A stretch of DNA of 64,000 nt from Chloroflexota bacterium (GTDB lineage: Bacteria; Chloroflexota; Anaerolineae; Anaerolineales; UBA11579). Of the stretch, positions 35,383 to 44,171 are shown in pieces; within the stretch, counting starts at the first letter, position 1, and each line of letters starts with the position of its first letter. The notes below the pieces were generated by a model. It was not told where the DNA came from and ran no database searches. It was given only the letters and a program-made list of their open reading frames with translations. The stretch is taken from contig VRUJ01000001.1 of the NCBI GenBank assembly GCA_019456165.1, forward strand, positions 62,001 to 126,000. Direction: 5' to 3'. The translations under genes were made by a program, and so were the position numbers.

Positions 35383-36475
35383 TAATAATTATAATCAGTA
35401 TTTACCAAATAGTGTCTCCCCCCCAGGAGATACTCTCCTGGAAACTCTCGAAACAATCGGCATGTCGCAAGCAGAATTAGCACGGAGAACAGGTAGACCA
35501 AACAAAACAATTAATGAGATCATAAAAGGAAAAGCAGCAATTACACCTGAGACTGCTCTTCAATTAGAACGCGTCTTAGGAATTCCAGCATCCTTTTGGA
35601 TTAACCGCGAACGCCTATACAGAACATCAATTGCCCGAAAGGAAGAAAAAGATAATTTAAAAGAATATCATAAATGGTTAATGGAATTTCCTATAAAACA
35701 ATTATGTCAATACAAATGGATCAAACAACATGATGAAAATGTTGAGCAAATTAAAGAATTATTGAATTTTTTTGGGATTGCCTCCCCAAACCAATGGAAT
35801 GATGTATTTAATAAATATATTATTGGATACAGAAAATCACCATCTCACAGAAGTAATATATTTGCATTATCTGCATGGTTACGAAAAGGGGAAATCGAAA
35901 GTCAAAATATTCAATGCGCCCCCTATAATTCCAATCTTTTTATTAAAGCTGTAAAAGATGCTCGTTCCTTGACGATTGAAAGCGCATTATCAATTCAAGA
36001 AGAATTACCAAAACTCTGTGCAAATGCAGGTATTGCAGTAGTTTTTACTAGGCAATTGAAAAATACACATGTGAGTGGTGCAACACGTTGGTTATCGTCC
36101 GACAAAGCTTTGATACAACTTAGCTTAAGGTACAAAACATACGATCACCTGTGGTTTTCATTTTTTCACGAAGCAGGTCATATCATCAAGAAACACGGAA
36201 AACGGAAAATTTTTATTAATGAGGAAAATGGAAACAACAACATCGAGGAAAATGAAGCAAATCAATACGCAAGGGATTTATTAATCCCACCAAAACGCCT
36301 TGAGATCTTTAAATCGATTGTTATTAAAAAGAGATATAGAAAAATAGACGTGCTAGAATTCGCTAATGAACTAGGTATAGATCCAGGAATAATTGTTGGT
36401 CGCCTACAACACGACGGGGAATTACCATTCACCCATCTGAACGGTATTAAACGACTAATTGATTGGAACAACTAG
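35375..36475 (+). CDS. HigA-like antitoxin fused to an ImmA/IrrE metallopeptidase domain
   Basis: 366 residues from ATG 35375 (the frame is open further up inside the toxin gene but this start fits the overlap). N-terminal XRE-type HTH: LLETLETIGMSQAELARRTGRPNKTINEIIKGKAAITPETALQLERVLG with the HigA-type tail GIPASFW. The C-terminal part is an ImmA/IrrE-like zinc peptidase with FFHEAGHIIKKH (H265, E266, H269) and third-ligand region ENEANQYARDLL. Expected to bind the operator and neutralise the toxin; the peptidase could cleave a regulator (inference). Strongly AT-rich, like the toxin. Confidence 0.85.
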   Translation: MDSNNYNQYLPNSVSPPGDTLLETLETIGMSQAELARRTGRPNKTINEIIKGKAAITPETALQLERVLGIPASFWINRERLYRTSIARKEEKDNLKEYHKWLMEFPIKQLCQYKWIKQHDENVEQIKELLNFFGIASPNQWNDVFNKYIIGYRKSPSHRSNIFALSAWLRKGEIESQNIQCAPYNSNLFIKAVKDARSLTIESALSIQEELPKLCANAGIAVVFTRQLKNTHVSGATRWLSSDKALIQLSLRYKTYDHLWFSFFHEAGHIIKKHGKRKIFINEENGNNNIEENEANQYARDLLIPPKRLEIFKSIVIKKRYRKIDVLEFANELGIDPGIIVGRLQHDGELPFTHLNGIKRLIDWNN

Positions 36476-36516
36476 AATCCTCTCCCACCCCTACCCTGCT
36501 CACCCCCACCCACCCC

Positions 36517-38214
36517 TCAATTATCTTTGATGAATTTATGCACAGTTTCGGTGAAATGTTTCCAGGCGGGTTCGTGTTCAAGAAGTAAATGATTCTTGGA
36601 ATCCAGTGTGACGAAGGTGGCGTTGGGGATCTTGGAAGCCATGCGCATACCTTCTTCATATGGCACCCCTTGGTCATAGCGCGGGTGGATCACCAAGGTG
36701 GGGACCTGTATTTTTGGCAAAAGGTCTTCAACATTTGTCAGGTGCATTTCTTTTTCCAAAATGAGCATATTTTCAGTTGAGGTAGCTTTGCGCATTAGCG
36801 TGTCGTACCACTCCATTTGATCTTGATTAGCCTCAGGAATGATCTCCCTGGCAAAAAATTGGCGGAAGTTAGAATTTTCATGGCCCCAACCCACCTTTAT
36901 CAGAGACATCAGGGCTGCTTCCTCTTCTTTCTGTTCGTCCGTCAGGTCTCGATTTAACCAGCCGCGCGCATAACTACCATAAAGTATCAAGTGGCTGACT
37001 TTATCCGGATGATCGTGCGCATACTTGATCGACACCGTCCCGCTTTGGGAGGCAGCCAGCAGAGGAAACTTTTCGATCCCCAAAGTATCTACCACAGCCT
37101 CCAGATCGCGCACCCAGCCATCCCAGGCCAGGTCGTTAACATTCCAATCCGAAAGGCCGGTGCCGCGGTAGTTGTAGCGCACCAGAGTGTTATTTTCTGA
37201 AAATTCCTCTAACCAATGCCGCCATAAAGGAACCTCCCAATCATATTCCAGGTGGCTGAGGTGGACAGCAGACATGACGAAGGGCGGGCCTTCGCCAATC
37301 GTAGAGTAAGCGATACGCGCGCCGTCTGAACTGTTGGTGAAGCGGATGGTTTGCTGTTTGCCGGTTTGAGCAGATTGCTCATCTGCCTTGGGCGGCACGT
37401 ATGATCTTGTGGATTCCCAGAGACCCTCGTGGTCGATGAAGTAGAGCACCTCGGATGCCGACTGCGGGCGGTCTTTGGGGTCTTTGTTGAGCAGCTGCAC
37501 GATCAGATCATTCAGCGGTTCAGGTATATCTTTGTTTACAAGGTTAGGATGTTTTACCTCTGCATGCAGGTGTTGGGCGATGATTTCGATGACGCTATCA
37601 GACTCAAAAGGGAGTATGCCGGTCGCAAATTGATACAGCATCACCCCTAAAGCGTACAAATCCGTGCGGCCGTCCACTTCTTTGCCTTGAGCCTGTTCTG
37701 GGGAAATGTAATAGATCGTACCAACCAAAGTCCCTTCTTGTGTTAGGTTTGAGGCGTCAATACGGGCCAGGCCAAAATCCATCAATTTTAGCTGGCGGTC
37801 GGGAGTCAGCAGGATGTTCTCCGGTTTGAGATCGCGGTGGATAATGCCCAAATTGTGGGCATGCTCTAATGCATTGCACAGTTGGCGGGTGATAGCTATC
37901 GTATCTTCAATGCTCTCCGGGAGCTGTTCGTGCAGAGAATTGCCGTCGATCAGTTCCATGATGATAAAAGGCATCTTTTTAAATTCACCCACATCGTAGA
38001 TCGTGACAATATTGGGGTGGTTCAGCCTGGCCGCGGATTGTGCTTCGCGCATCAGGCGGGCGTGTCCCTGCGTCCCCAAGCCTGATTCGCTCAGAACCTT
38101 GACGGCGATATCTCGTTCCAGCTTGGTATCATATCCCTGATAAACAACCCCCATACCCCCCCGACCAAGCTCAGTGTCTATGCGGTATCTTTCGTTTAAT
38201 AATTTACCAATCAT
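36517..38214 (-). CDS. Ser/Thr protein kinase fused to an alpha/beta hydrolase
   Basis: 565 residues. The kinase domain spans about 10-265: glycine loop GRGGMGVVY (17-25), Lys39, catalytic HRDLKPEN (126-133), DFG Asp146 and GTIYYISPEQ. From about 292 to the end comes an alpha/beta hydrolase: RIAYSTIGEGPPFVMS, NYRGTGLSD, elbow LLAASQSGTVS (Ser kept), acid near HPRYDQGVPY and His in SKNHLLLEHE. No membrane helix. The gene starts 20 bases after E3 ends. This combination links phosphorylation to a hydrolase (signal-sensing or enzymatic); the target is unknown. Confidence 0.9.
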   Translation of the reverse strand: MIGKLLNERYRIDTELGRGGMGVVYQGYDTKLERDIAVKVLSESGLGTQGHARLMREAQSAARLNHPNIVTIYDVGEFKKMPFIIMELIDGNSLHEQLPESIEDTIAITRQLCNALEHAHNLGIIHRDLKPENILLTPDRQLKLMDFGLARIDASNLTQEGTLVGTIYYISPEQAQGKEVDGRTDLYALGVMLYQFATGILPFESDSVIEIIAQHLHAEVKHPNLVNKDIPEPLNDLIVQLLNKDPKDRPQSASEVLYFIDHEGLWESTRSYVPPKADEQSAQTGKQQTIRFTNSSDGARIAYSTIGEGPPFVMSAVHLSHLEYDWEVPLWRHWLEEFSENNTLVRYNYRGTGLSDWNVNDLAWDGWVRDLEAVVDTLGIEKFPLLAASQSGTVSIKYAHDHPDKVSHLILYGSYARGWLNRDLTDEQKEEEAALMSLIKVGWGHENSNFRQFFAREIIPEANQDQMEWYDTLMRKATSTENMLILEKEMHLTNVEDLLPKIQVPTLVIHPRYDQGVPYEEGMRMASKIPNATFVTLDSKNHLLLEHEPAWKHFTETVHKFIKDN

Positions 38215-38233
38215 CTGACAGCCTTACTCCTTG

Positions 38234-39631
38234 CTACATATGTATGGCGTGCCCCTCGGCAGCGTGTGCGGCTTCTTGCAGCACCTCGCTCAAGCTGGGG
38301 TGGGCGTGCACGTTCCGGGAAATCTCTGCAGAGGTCAACTCCATCATCTGGGCGATGGTCAGTTCGGGCAGCAGCTCGGTCACTTCCGGTCCCACCATGT
38401 GCGCGCCTAAGATCTCACCGTACTGCGCGTCGGTCACAAGCTTGATCCAGCCGGCGTGGTCGCCAAATGCCAGCGCCTTGCCGTTGGCCTGGAAGTTGAA
38501 ACGCCCCACTTTGACCTCGTGACCGCGCTCCAGGGCTTGCGCCTCGGTCATGCCGAAGGAGGCGATCTGCGGCTGGCAGTAAGTGGCTTTGGGCATCATC
38601 TCGTAATTCAGGGTTACGCTCTCGGCCCCGGCGATGTGCTCCGCGCAGACCACACCCATAGCCATACCCGCGTGCGCCAGCATTAGCTTGCCGGTCACGT
38701 CGCCGATAGCCCAAATGCCGTGCACGTTGGTAGCCATGCGCTCGTCGACTTCAATGAAGCCGCGCTCGTCCAGCTTTACTCCGACTTCCTCAAGCCCGAT
38801 TTCCGCGCTGTTGGGTTTGAAGCTGGCCGCCACCAACACCTGGTCTACATCCACCAATTCTTCGCCTTTTCCTGTCTCAACTGTTACCTTTACCTTGGTC
38901 TTGAGCTTCTCAACCTTGGTCACCTTGCTGTTGGTCAGCAGCTTGATGCCTCGCTTGGTGAAAGCTTTGGACACTTCCTTGCTGACTTCTTCGTCTTCGT
39001 TAGGCACCACGCGCGGAAGTATCTCTACCAGGGTCACAGGTACGCCGTAAGCGTTCCAGACCGTAGCAAACTCCATACCCACCGCACCCGCGCCGATGAT
39101 CAACGCCGACTTGGGCAGCTTCTCCTGCAAGATGGCCTCCCAGAAGGTGAGCACCTGCTTGCCATCCACTTCTACGCCCGGCAAGTGCACGGCGCTGGCC
39201 CCGGTGGCCACGATGATGTCCGCCGCCTTGAGTTCAGTGGTTTTTCCATCCGCATCCGTCACCGAGACAGTGTCTTTGGCGCTCAGTTTTGCCGTGCCCA
39301 TGTGCACTTCAATATTGTTCTTCTTCATCAAGAAAGCCACCCCCTTGGTCAGCCGGTTGGAAACCTGGCGGCTGCGCTTGACAGCCGTGCCGTAATCCAG
39401 CTTTAGGTTCTCGAAGGAAAACCCAAAATATTTGCCGCGCTCGCGTAACGTGTGGGCTATCTCAGCATTCCTCAGAAGGGATTTGGAGGGGATGCAGCCC
39501 ACGTTCAGGCAGATACCGCCAAGAAACTCGCGGTCGACAATGGCGACCTTTTTACCTAACTGACTGGCGCGGATGGCGGAAACGTAACCCGCCGGGCCTG
39601 CGCCAATCACGATAACATCATATTCACTCAT
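38234..39631 (-). CDS. lpdA: dihydrolipoyl dehydrogenase (E3)
   Basis: FAD-dependent oxidoreductase that reoxidises the lipoyl group of 2-oxoacid dehydrogenase complexes. FAD motif VIGAGPAGYVSAIRASQLG, redox disulfide GGICLNVGCIPSKSLL, NAD-binding ALIIGAGAVGMEFATVW, and ending HAHPSLSEVLQEAAHAAEG with the catalytic His. 465 residues, standard size. Between E2 and this gene only a truncated VOC fragment intervenes. Confidence 0.96.
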   Translation of the reverse strand: MSEYDVIVIGAGPAGYVSAIRASQLGKKVAIVDREFLGGICLNVGCIPSKSLLRNAEIAHTLRERGKYFGFSFENLKLDYGTAVKRSRQVSNRLTKGVAFLMKKNNIEVHMGTAKLSAKDTVSVTDADGKTTELKAADIIVATGASAVHLPGVEVDGKQVLTFWEAILQEKLPKSALIIGAGAVGMEFATVWNAYGVPVTLVEILPRVVPNEDEEVSKEVSKAFTKRGIKLLTNSKVTKVEKLKTKVKVTVETGKGEELVDVDQVLVAASFKPNSAEIGLEEVGVKLDERGFIEVDERMATNVHGIWAIGDVTGKLMLAHAGMAMGVVCAEHIAGAESVTLNYEMMPKATYCQPQIASFGMTEAQALERGHEVKVGRFNFQANGKALAFGDHAGWIKLVTDAQYGEILGAHMVGPEVTELLPELTIAQMMELTSAEISRNVHAHPSLSEVLQEAAHAAEGHAIHM

Positions 39632-39643
39632 TTTTACCTCTCA

Positions 39644-39850
39644 CTACTGGTTCTGTTGGAGGGAGGAGTAGGCGCGCAACTGGTGCCCATCCGGGGCACG
39701 AAATAAGAATGTGCGTCCCCAGGGGATATCGCGCGGCTCGCTAACCAATTCGACTCCTGCCACCTGCAACTCTTTATAGAATTCGTCTGCATCCCTGCCC
39801 TTCAAAGCGATCTCGTAGGGGCGACTGTGTGGGTCTCCATTACCATACAT
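39644..39850 (-). pseudogene. C-terminal fragment of a VOC-family protein
   Basis: Frame from the ATG at 39850 gives MYGNGDPHSRPYEIALKGRD, then a typical VOC second module: ADEFYKELQVAGVELVSEPRDIPWGRTFLFRAPDGHQLRAYSSL. About half the usual 120-130 residues are missing at the N-terminus and there is no ribosome site, so it looks like a remnant left between E2 and E3. A longer open frame from 39973 only overlaps the E2 end. Confidence 0.6.
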
Positions 39851-39859
39851 ATCTTGTGT

Positions 39860-39887
39860 AGAAGGGCGAAGCGTGCTTCGCCCTTCT
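39860..39887. repeat. perfect palindrome after the E2 gene
   Basis: AGAAGGGCGAAGC-gt-GCTTCGCCCTTCT: 13-bp arms with a 2-base centre, 7 bases downstream of the E2 stop (minus strand). No T run on either side. The core resembles the terminator stem at 15603 (GGGCGATGC/GCATCGCCC), both preceded by GTAG; they may be copies of a short dispersed palindromic repeat that can act as terminators. Confidence 0.75.
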
Positions 39888-39893
39888 TCGCCT

Positions 39894-41336
39894 TTATTTC
39901 CAATTTTCGATCGAGTACACCAACGATGCCAGGAAATAATCTGCGATGACTCCATCCAGAATGCGGTGGTCAAAGGTCAGGCCCAGGTATACCATTGGGC
40001 GAATAGCGATAGCATCATTGATCACCACAGCGCGCTTCTGGATCATACCTGTGCTAAAAATGGCGCACTGCGGCTGGTTGATGATCGGGGTTGCGAAAAG
40101 CGAACCGCTCACGCCGTGGTTGGTGATCGTGAAAGTGCCTCCCTGGACTTCGTCCACTTTGAGTTTCTTACCACGCGCGCGCTCGGCCAGGTCGTTTATC
40201 GAGCTAGCCACCTGAGACAAAGATAGGTTATCTGCGCCCTTGATCACCGGCACGATTAGCCCTGCCTCACCCAGAGAAGCGGCTACTCCAATATTGACGT
40301 CATGATGCACGGCGATACCGTCCTCCGTCCAGGAAGAATTGACGATGGGGTGTTCTTTGAGGGCCTGGGCTGCTGCCACCACGAAATAAGCGGTAAAAGT
40401 AAGATTAACCCCGTTCTGTGCAAAGGCGGTTTTGTTTGCGCTGCGGTGGGAGAAAACAGCGCTCATGTCCGCTTCAAATACCGTGATGACGTGCGCTGAA
40501 GTATGCACGCTGCGCACCATATGGTCAGCGATAGATTTACGCACCGGAGTGAGTTTCATAGTCTCACCGGGCACGGCTGAGGTACTTCTGGGTACCGGGG
40601 GAGCGGATTTGGCTGGAACAGTCGCAGGGGCCGGTTTGCCTGCCGCGATATATGTCTCGATATCCTTCTTGGTGATACGGCCGTCCTTGCCAGTGCCGGT
40701 AACGAGCAGCAAATTGATATTATGCTCGCCAACCAAACGCCCCACTACCGGAGAGATGAAAGTGGAACGCGCCCCTTCAGCAGGGAGAGGTATTACCGGA
40801 GCGGCAGCAGGCTTGCCATTACCAGCGTTTACAAACGCGAGCACGTCCTCTTTGGTGATGCGCCCTCCGCTGCCCGTACCTTGAACCTGACTGATATTAA
40901 CATTGCGGTCAGCAGCCACTTTGGCGGCCAGCGGAGATATTAACCCAGAGATCTTCCCACCGGTTGCTGAGCTAGCCGCTTTAGAATGTGTTAATTGCAT
41001 CGCAGCTGGAGGCGTGTGAGCGGACATTGGTTTTGCTGCGGCCGCTTGGGGCGTTGCCACCTTTTCATCACCCGTCCCATCCTCGGGGATCTCCTCACCC
41101 GGTTCACCGATCCAGGCCAAAATCGTATGCACAGCGATGGTAGCTCCATCCGTGTGCATCACCTTGAGCAAAGTGCCTGAGACCGGGCTGGGAATCTCGG
41201 TATCCACTTTATCGGTGTTGACTTCAACCAGGGCATCATATTCGGCAACCTCATCCCCTTCCTTCTTAAGCCAGGCTGTGATGGTCGCGTCGGTAACGCC
41301 CTCGCCCAATTCGGGCATAATTACTTTTGTGGGCAT
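39894..41336 (-). CDS. 2-oxoacid dehydrogenase dihydrolipoyl acyltransferase (E2) with two peripheral-subunit-binding domains
   Basis: Core acyltransferase of a pyruvate/branched-chain-type complex. A lipoyl domain (1-80) with lipoyl Lys43 (EVNTDKVDTEIPSP) is followed by an Ala/Pro linker. PSBD1 is at 132-169 (ISPLAAKVAADRNVNISQVQGTGSGGRITKEDVLAFV) and PSBD2 at 193-230 (ISPVVGRLVGEHNINLLLVTGTGKDGRITKKDIETYI). The catalytic domain (258-480) ends with FDHRILDG (His457). Two PSBDs in tandem are uncommon. No E1 gene lies next to it, so E1 must be encoded elsewhere. Confidence 0.93.
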   Translation of the reverse strand: MPTKVIMPELGEGVTDATITAWLKKEGDEVAEYDALVEVNTDKVDTEIPSPVSGTLLKVMHTDGATIAVHTILAWIGEPGEEIPEDGTGDEKVATPQAAAAKPMSAHTPPAAMQLTHSKAASSATGGKISGLISPLAAKVAADRNVNISQVQGTGSGGRITKEDVLAFVNAGNGKPAAAPVIPLPAEGARSTFISPVVGRLVGEHNINLLLVTGTGKDGRITKKDIETYIAAGKPAPATVPAKSAPPVPRSTSAVPGETMKLTPVRKSIADHMVRSVHTSAHVITVFEADMSAVFSHRSANKTAFAQNGVNLTFTAYFVVAAAQALKEHPIVNSSWTEDGIAVHHDVNIGVAASLGEAGLIVPVIKGADNLSLSQVASSINDLAERARGKKLKVDEVQGGTFTITNHGVSGSLFATPIINQPQCAIFSTGMIQKRAVVINDAIAIRPMVYLGLTFDHRILDGVIADYFLASLVYSIENWK

Positions 41337-41487
41337 ATGACCTCTCTTTAACTAAATCAGTGAATGGGTATCAGGCAATTAGGCAGCCAAGAAAAAACGT
41401 TTCCAAAAACATCCGTTCTGGTAACCTGATTTCCACATCAATCTTAGTCCAATTCTATCAGAAATAACCTCAGTGAATAAAAATTAT

Positions 41488-44010
41488 CTATACTTTATTA
41501 AGTTCTCCCGTTAGATCTTGTAATATCGCCAATGTCTCATGCTTGCTTCCTGCCCCGTCTTCCCCGCCGGGTCCAACACAGGATGGGCAGCCGTCATTGC
41601 ACTCGCAAGTGGAAACCAGCTCGTATGCGCGTAATAATATCCCATCATGCAGCTCAAACAACCGCTCGCTGAAGCCTATTCCAGCCGGTACACGGTCATA
41701 GATCACGACAACTGGCTGGCCGTCAGCGAATTCTGATTGGGGCTCGGAATGTACTCCCAGGTCTCGGCTGTCGCACATCAGAAATAGAGGCGCAAGGTGG
41801 CTGAGGGTGAAGGCCAACCCCGCCAAGCCGCTGCGCACGCGCACAACTGACTCTGCGCGGCGGTGGCACGGGCGGCATAAGGTGACCAGGTTCTCCAGGC
41901 GGTTGGCTTCTTCAAATGAAGCAAAAGCGCGGAAAGGTATTTTGTGATGCACATCATGAGCGCGGCCGTCCTCGACCTCCCCACAGTTCTGGCAGGTGAA
42001 ATTATCTCTTTCACGAGCAGCGTTTTTCTGCTGCTTCCAACTGCTACCGTACTTATTTGTGTCGCTGCCCCAGACTCCCTGCTCACGCAATTTGTCCACA
42101 GTTGCATCGCTCAACGCCAGCCAATAACCAGTGGTTTGTAATTCTGTGGCGGGCAAATCCACATCGCCTATTCCCAAACGCTCATGCGTGAACCACTGAA
42201 CTTTATGATAGCCAATAACCTGACCGGTAACCATGATTTCTCCATATGCCTTGCAGGCTCCAATTGCCTCTGCTCGGTTAAACTCCTCCAACAAAGAAAC
42301 ACTGGATTCGCTGCGCGGTTCGGTATAATAATCCACACTGCTGGGTTTTAATCGGGCCACGTTTTCATCCAAATCCAGGGATTCGACATAGAAAATCTGA
42401 CCCTCATGCATATAGATTGCTTCAGGATGCACCATCCAGTTTGCGCTGATCGCGTCAACCTGACCAATAACCCGCCAGGCTTCCTCTTGCCAGGCGTACA
42501 GCGTTACGGAATCCGGTGAAGCGCTGCGCAAAGATACAGCCTCCGCCGGGTACCGGTCTGACATCCAAAAATATTTATCCCCTGATTGATGCACTTCCGA
42601 GGCTATTTCAAGAACACTCAGGAACTCGGCTACCTGGCTGGCATCCACAGTCCCAAAACCCTCACCCATATTGAATGGCAGCTCATATGCCGCGCAGCGG
42701 ATGTGGGCTAACAGGACGAGTAAATTATCTGGATTGATGAGTGCCTGTTCGGGAGAACGCCCGAAGAAATATTCCGGGTGACTGGCCAAGAACTGGTCCA
42801 GGGGGTTCGCGGAGGCAACCAAAACAGCCAGGGAGGCATCTGTGGCGCGTCCAGCGCGGCCAGCCTGCTGCCAGGTGGCGGCAATAGAACCGGGATAACC
42901 AGCCAGCACAGCCGCGTCCATGCCCCCAATATCGATGCCGAGTTCAAGGGCGTTTGTGGCTACTACGGCGCGCACGTCTCCGCTACGCAGCCCAGATTCT
43001 ATCTCACGGCGCTGGCGGGGCAGATAGCCGCTGCGGTAACCGCGGATCTTCCCCGGTTCTAAATCTGCAGCCTCGCGCAAATAATTCAGCATGATCTCCA
43101 CCGTTCTGCGGGCGCGCCCAAAAAGGATGAGCTGAACACCATAAGTCAGCAGGTCATCAGCCAGACGCACACTCTCTTGCAGCACACTGCGGCGGATGCC
43201 TAGGTCTTCGTTGACTACAGGGGGATTGTAGATCAAGAAATGCTTCGGACCGCGCGCAGCCCCATCCTCATCAACCAGAACGACGCGCTCTTCGATCAAG
43301 CCTTTAGCCAAGTCTATGGGGTTTGCGATTGTTGCAGATGTAAGTATAAATTGTGGATTTGCGCCGTAGAAACTCGCCACCCGCTTAAGTCTGCGCAGTA
43401 CATTGGCAACATGCGAGCCAAATACTCCCCGGTAAGTATGCATTTCATCGATCACGATAAAATGTAAATTGGCAAAATATTCAGTCCAACGAGTGTGATG
43501 AGGTAATATGCCGGTGTGCAGCATATCCGGGTTGCTAAGTATCAAACGCGCTTTCTTGCGGATGGCTGGGCGGGAACCCCTATTTGTGTCACCGTCATAT
43601 GTAGCCACGGGGATACGCTCACCTTGAGGAACATGCTCCAATAACAACTCCAGCTCTTCTTTCTGGTCTTGAGAAAGAGCCTTGGTAGGGAAAAGATATA
43701 GCGCGCGGCTCTCCGGCAGGCGCATCAACCGATCTAATACAGGTAAGTTATATCCCAGGGTTTTCCCGCTGGCAGTGGGCGTTGCGATAACAACATTTTT
43801 CCCCAATTGTGCCTGCTCCCAAACAGCCGCCTGGTGGCTAAACAGAGATTCCACGCCGCGCGCTTCCAGCAAAGATCGCAAAGTTGTATGCAAATTAGTC
43901 GGAATAGGCCTTAGCTGGGCATTATGCGCCTCCAAGGTGCGCCACTCCACTACATTCCCCCCAACGGTAGGCTCCGCCCGCCAGTGACTCAATAATTGTT
44001 CTAAGGACAT
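41488..44010 (-). CDS. YprA/MrfA-type DEAD/DEAH helicase with embedded HNH nuclease domain
   Basis: 840 residues. SF2 helicase motor at 50-400: Walker A TPTASGKT (77-84), DEMH box (188-191), SATIAN (225-230) and QQAGRAGR (381-388). A middle region to about 650 includes family domains. An HNH endonuclease-like module at about 655-725 follows: C673xxC676, HHKIP at 688-692, N707, LCRPCHRR (711-718). The usual C-terminal MZB/DUF1998 region follows with Cys cluster C802xC804xxxC808xxC811. MrfA-like helicases repair crosslinked DNA. HNH in this position would give a nuclease-helicase. An SF2 chain with a built-in nuclease could serve repair or defence; neither is proven here. Confidence 0.9.
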   Translation of the reverse strand: MSLEQLLSHWRAEPTVGGNVVEWRTLEAHNAQLRPIPTNLHTTLRSLLEARGVESLFSHQAAVWEQAQLGKNVVIATPTASGKTLGYNLPVLDRLMRLPESRALYLFPTKALSQDQKEELELLLEHVPQGERIPVATYDGDTNRGSRPAIRKKARLILSNPDMLHTGILPHHTRWTEYFANLHFIVIDEMHTYRGVFGSHVANVLRRLKRVASFYGANPQFILTSATIANPIDLAKGLIEERVVLVDEDGAARGPKHFLIYNPPVVNEDLGIRRSVLQESVRLADDLLTYGVQLILFGRARRTVEIMLNYLREAADLEPGKIRGYRSGYLPRQRREIESGLRSGDVRAVVATNALELGIDIGGMDAAVLAGYPGSIAATWQQAGRAGRATDASLAVLVASANPLDQFLASHPEYFFGRSPEQALINPDNLLVLLAHIRCAAYELPFNMGEGFGTVDASQVAEFLSVLEIASEVHQSGDKYFWMSDRYPAEAVSLRSASPDSVTLYAWQEEAWRVIGQVDAISANWMVHPEAIYMHEGQIFYVESLDLDENVARLKPSSVDYYTEPRSESSVSLLEEFNRAEAIGACKAYGEIMVTGQVIGYHKVQWFTHERLGIGDVDLPATELQTTGYWLALSDATVDKLREQGVWGSDTNKYGSSWKQQKNAARERDNFTCQNCGEVEDGRAHDVHHKIPFRAFASFEEANRLENLVTLCRPCHRRAESVVRVRSGLAGLAFTLSHLAPLFLMCDSRDLGVHSEPQSEFADGQPVVVIYDRVPAGIGFSERLFELHDGILLRAYELVSTCECNDGCPSCVGPGGEDGAGSKHETLAILQDLTGELNKV

Positions 44011-44171
44011 ACGGTGACAAAACCACGTAAAGCGTTCATTTCAACCCCATTATATAAACATTAAAGCAATTATCATAGATATGAATTCTTATTTGCATTT
44101 CTCCTTAAGGCAAATGTGGATGTGTGATATTTAAATTTTTGCTCCCCCAACATTCGGATTTCTTCTTCTGG

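Noticed and set aside
41836-42048. HNH module as an intein or a homing insertion
   Set aside because: No intein splice motifs or host-sequence interruption were seen; the domain lies between helicase and C-terminal domains without breaking a known motif.
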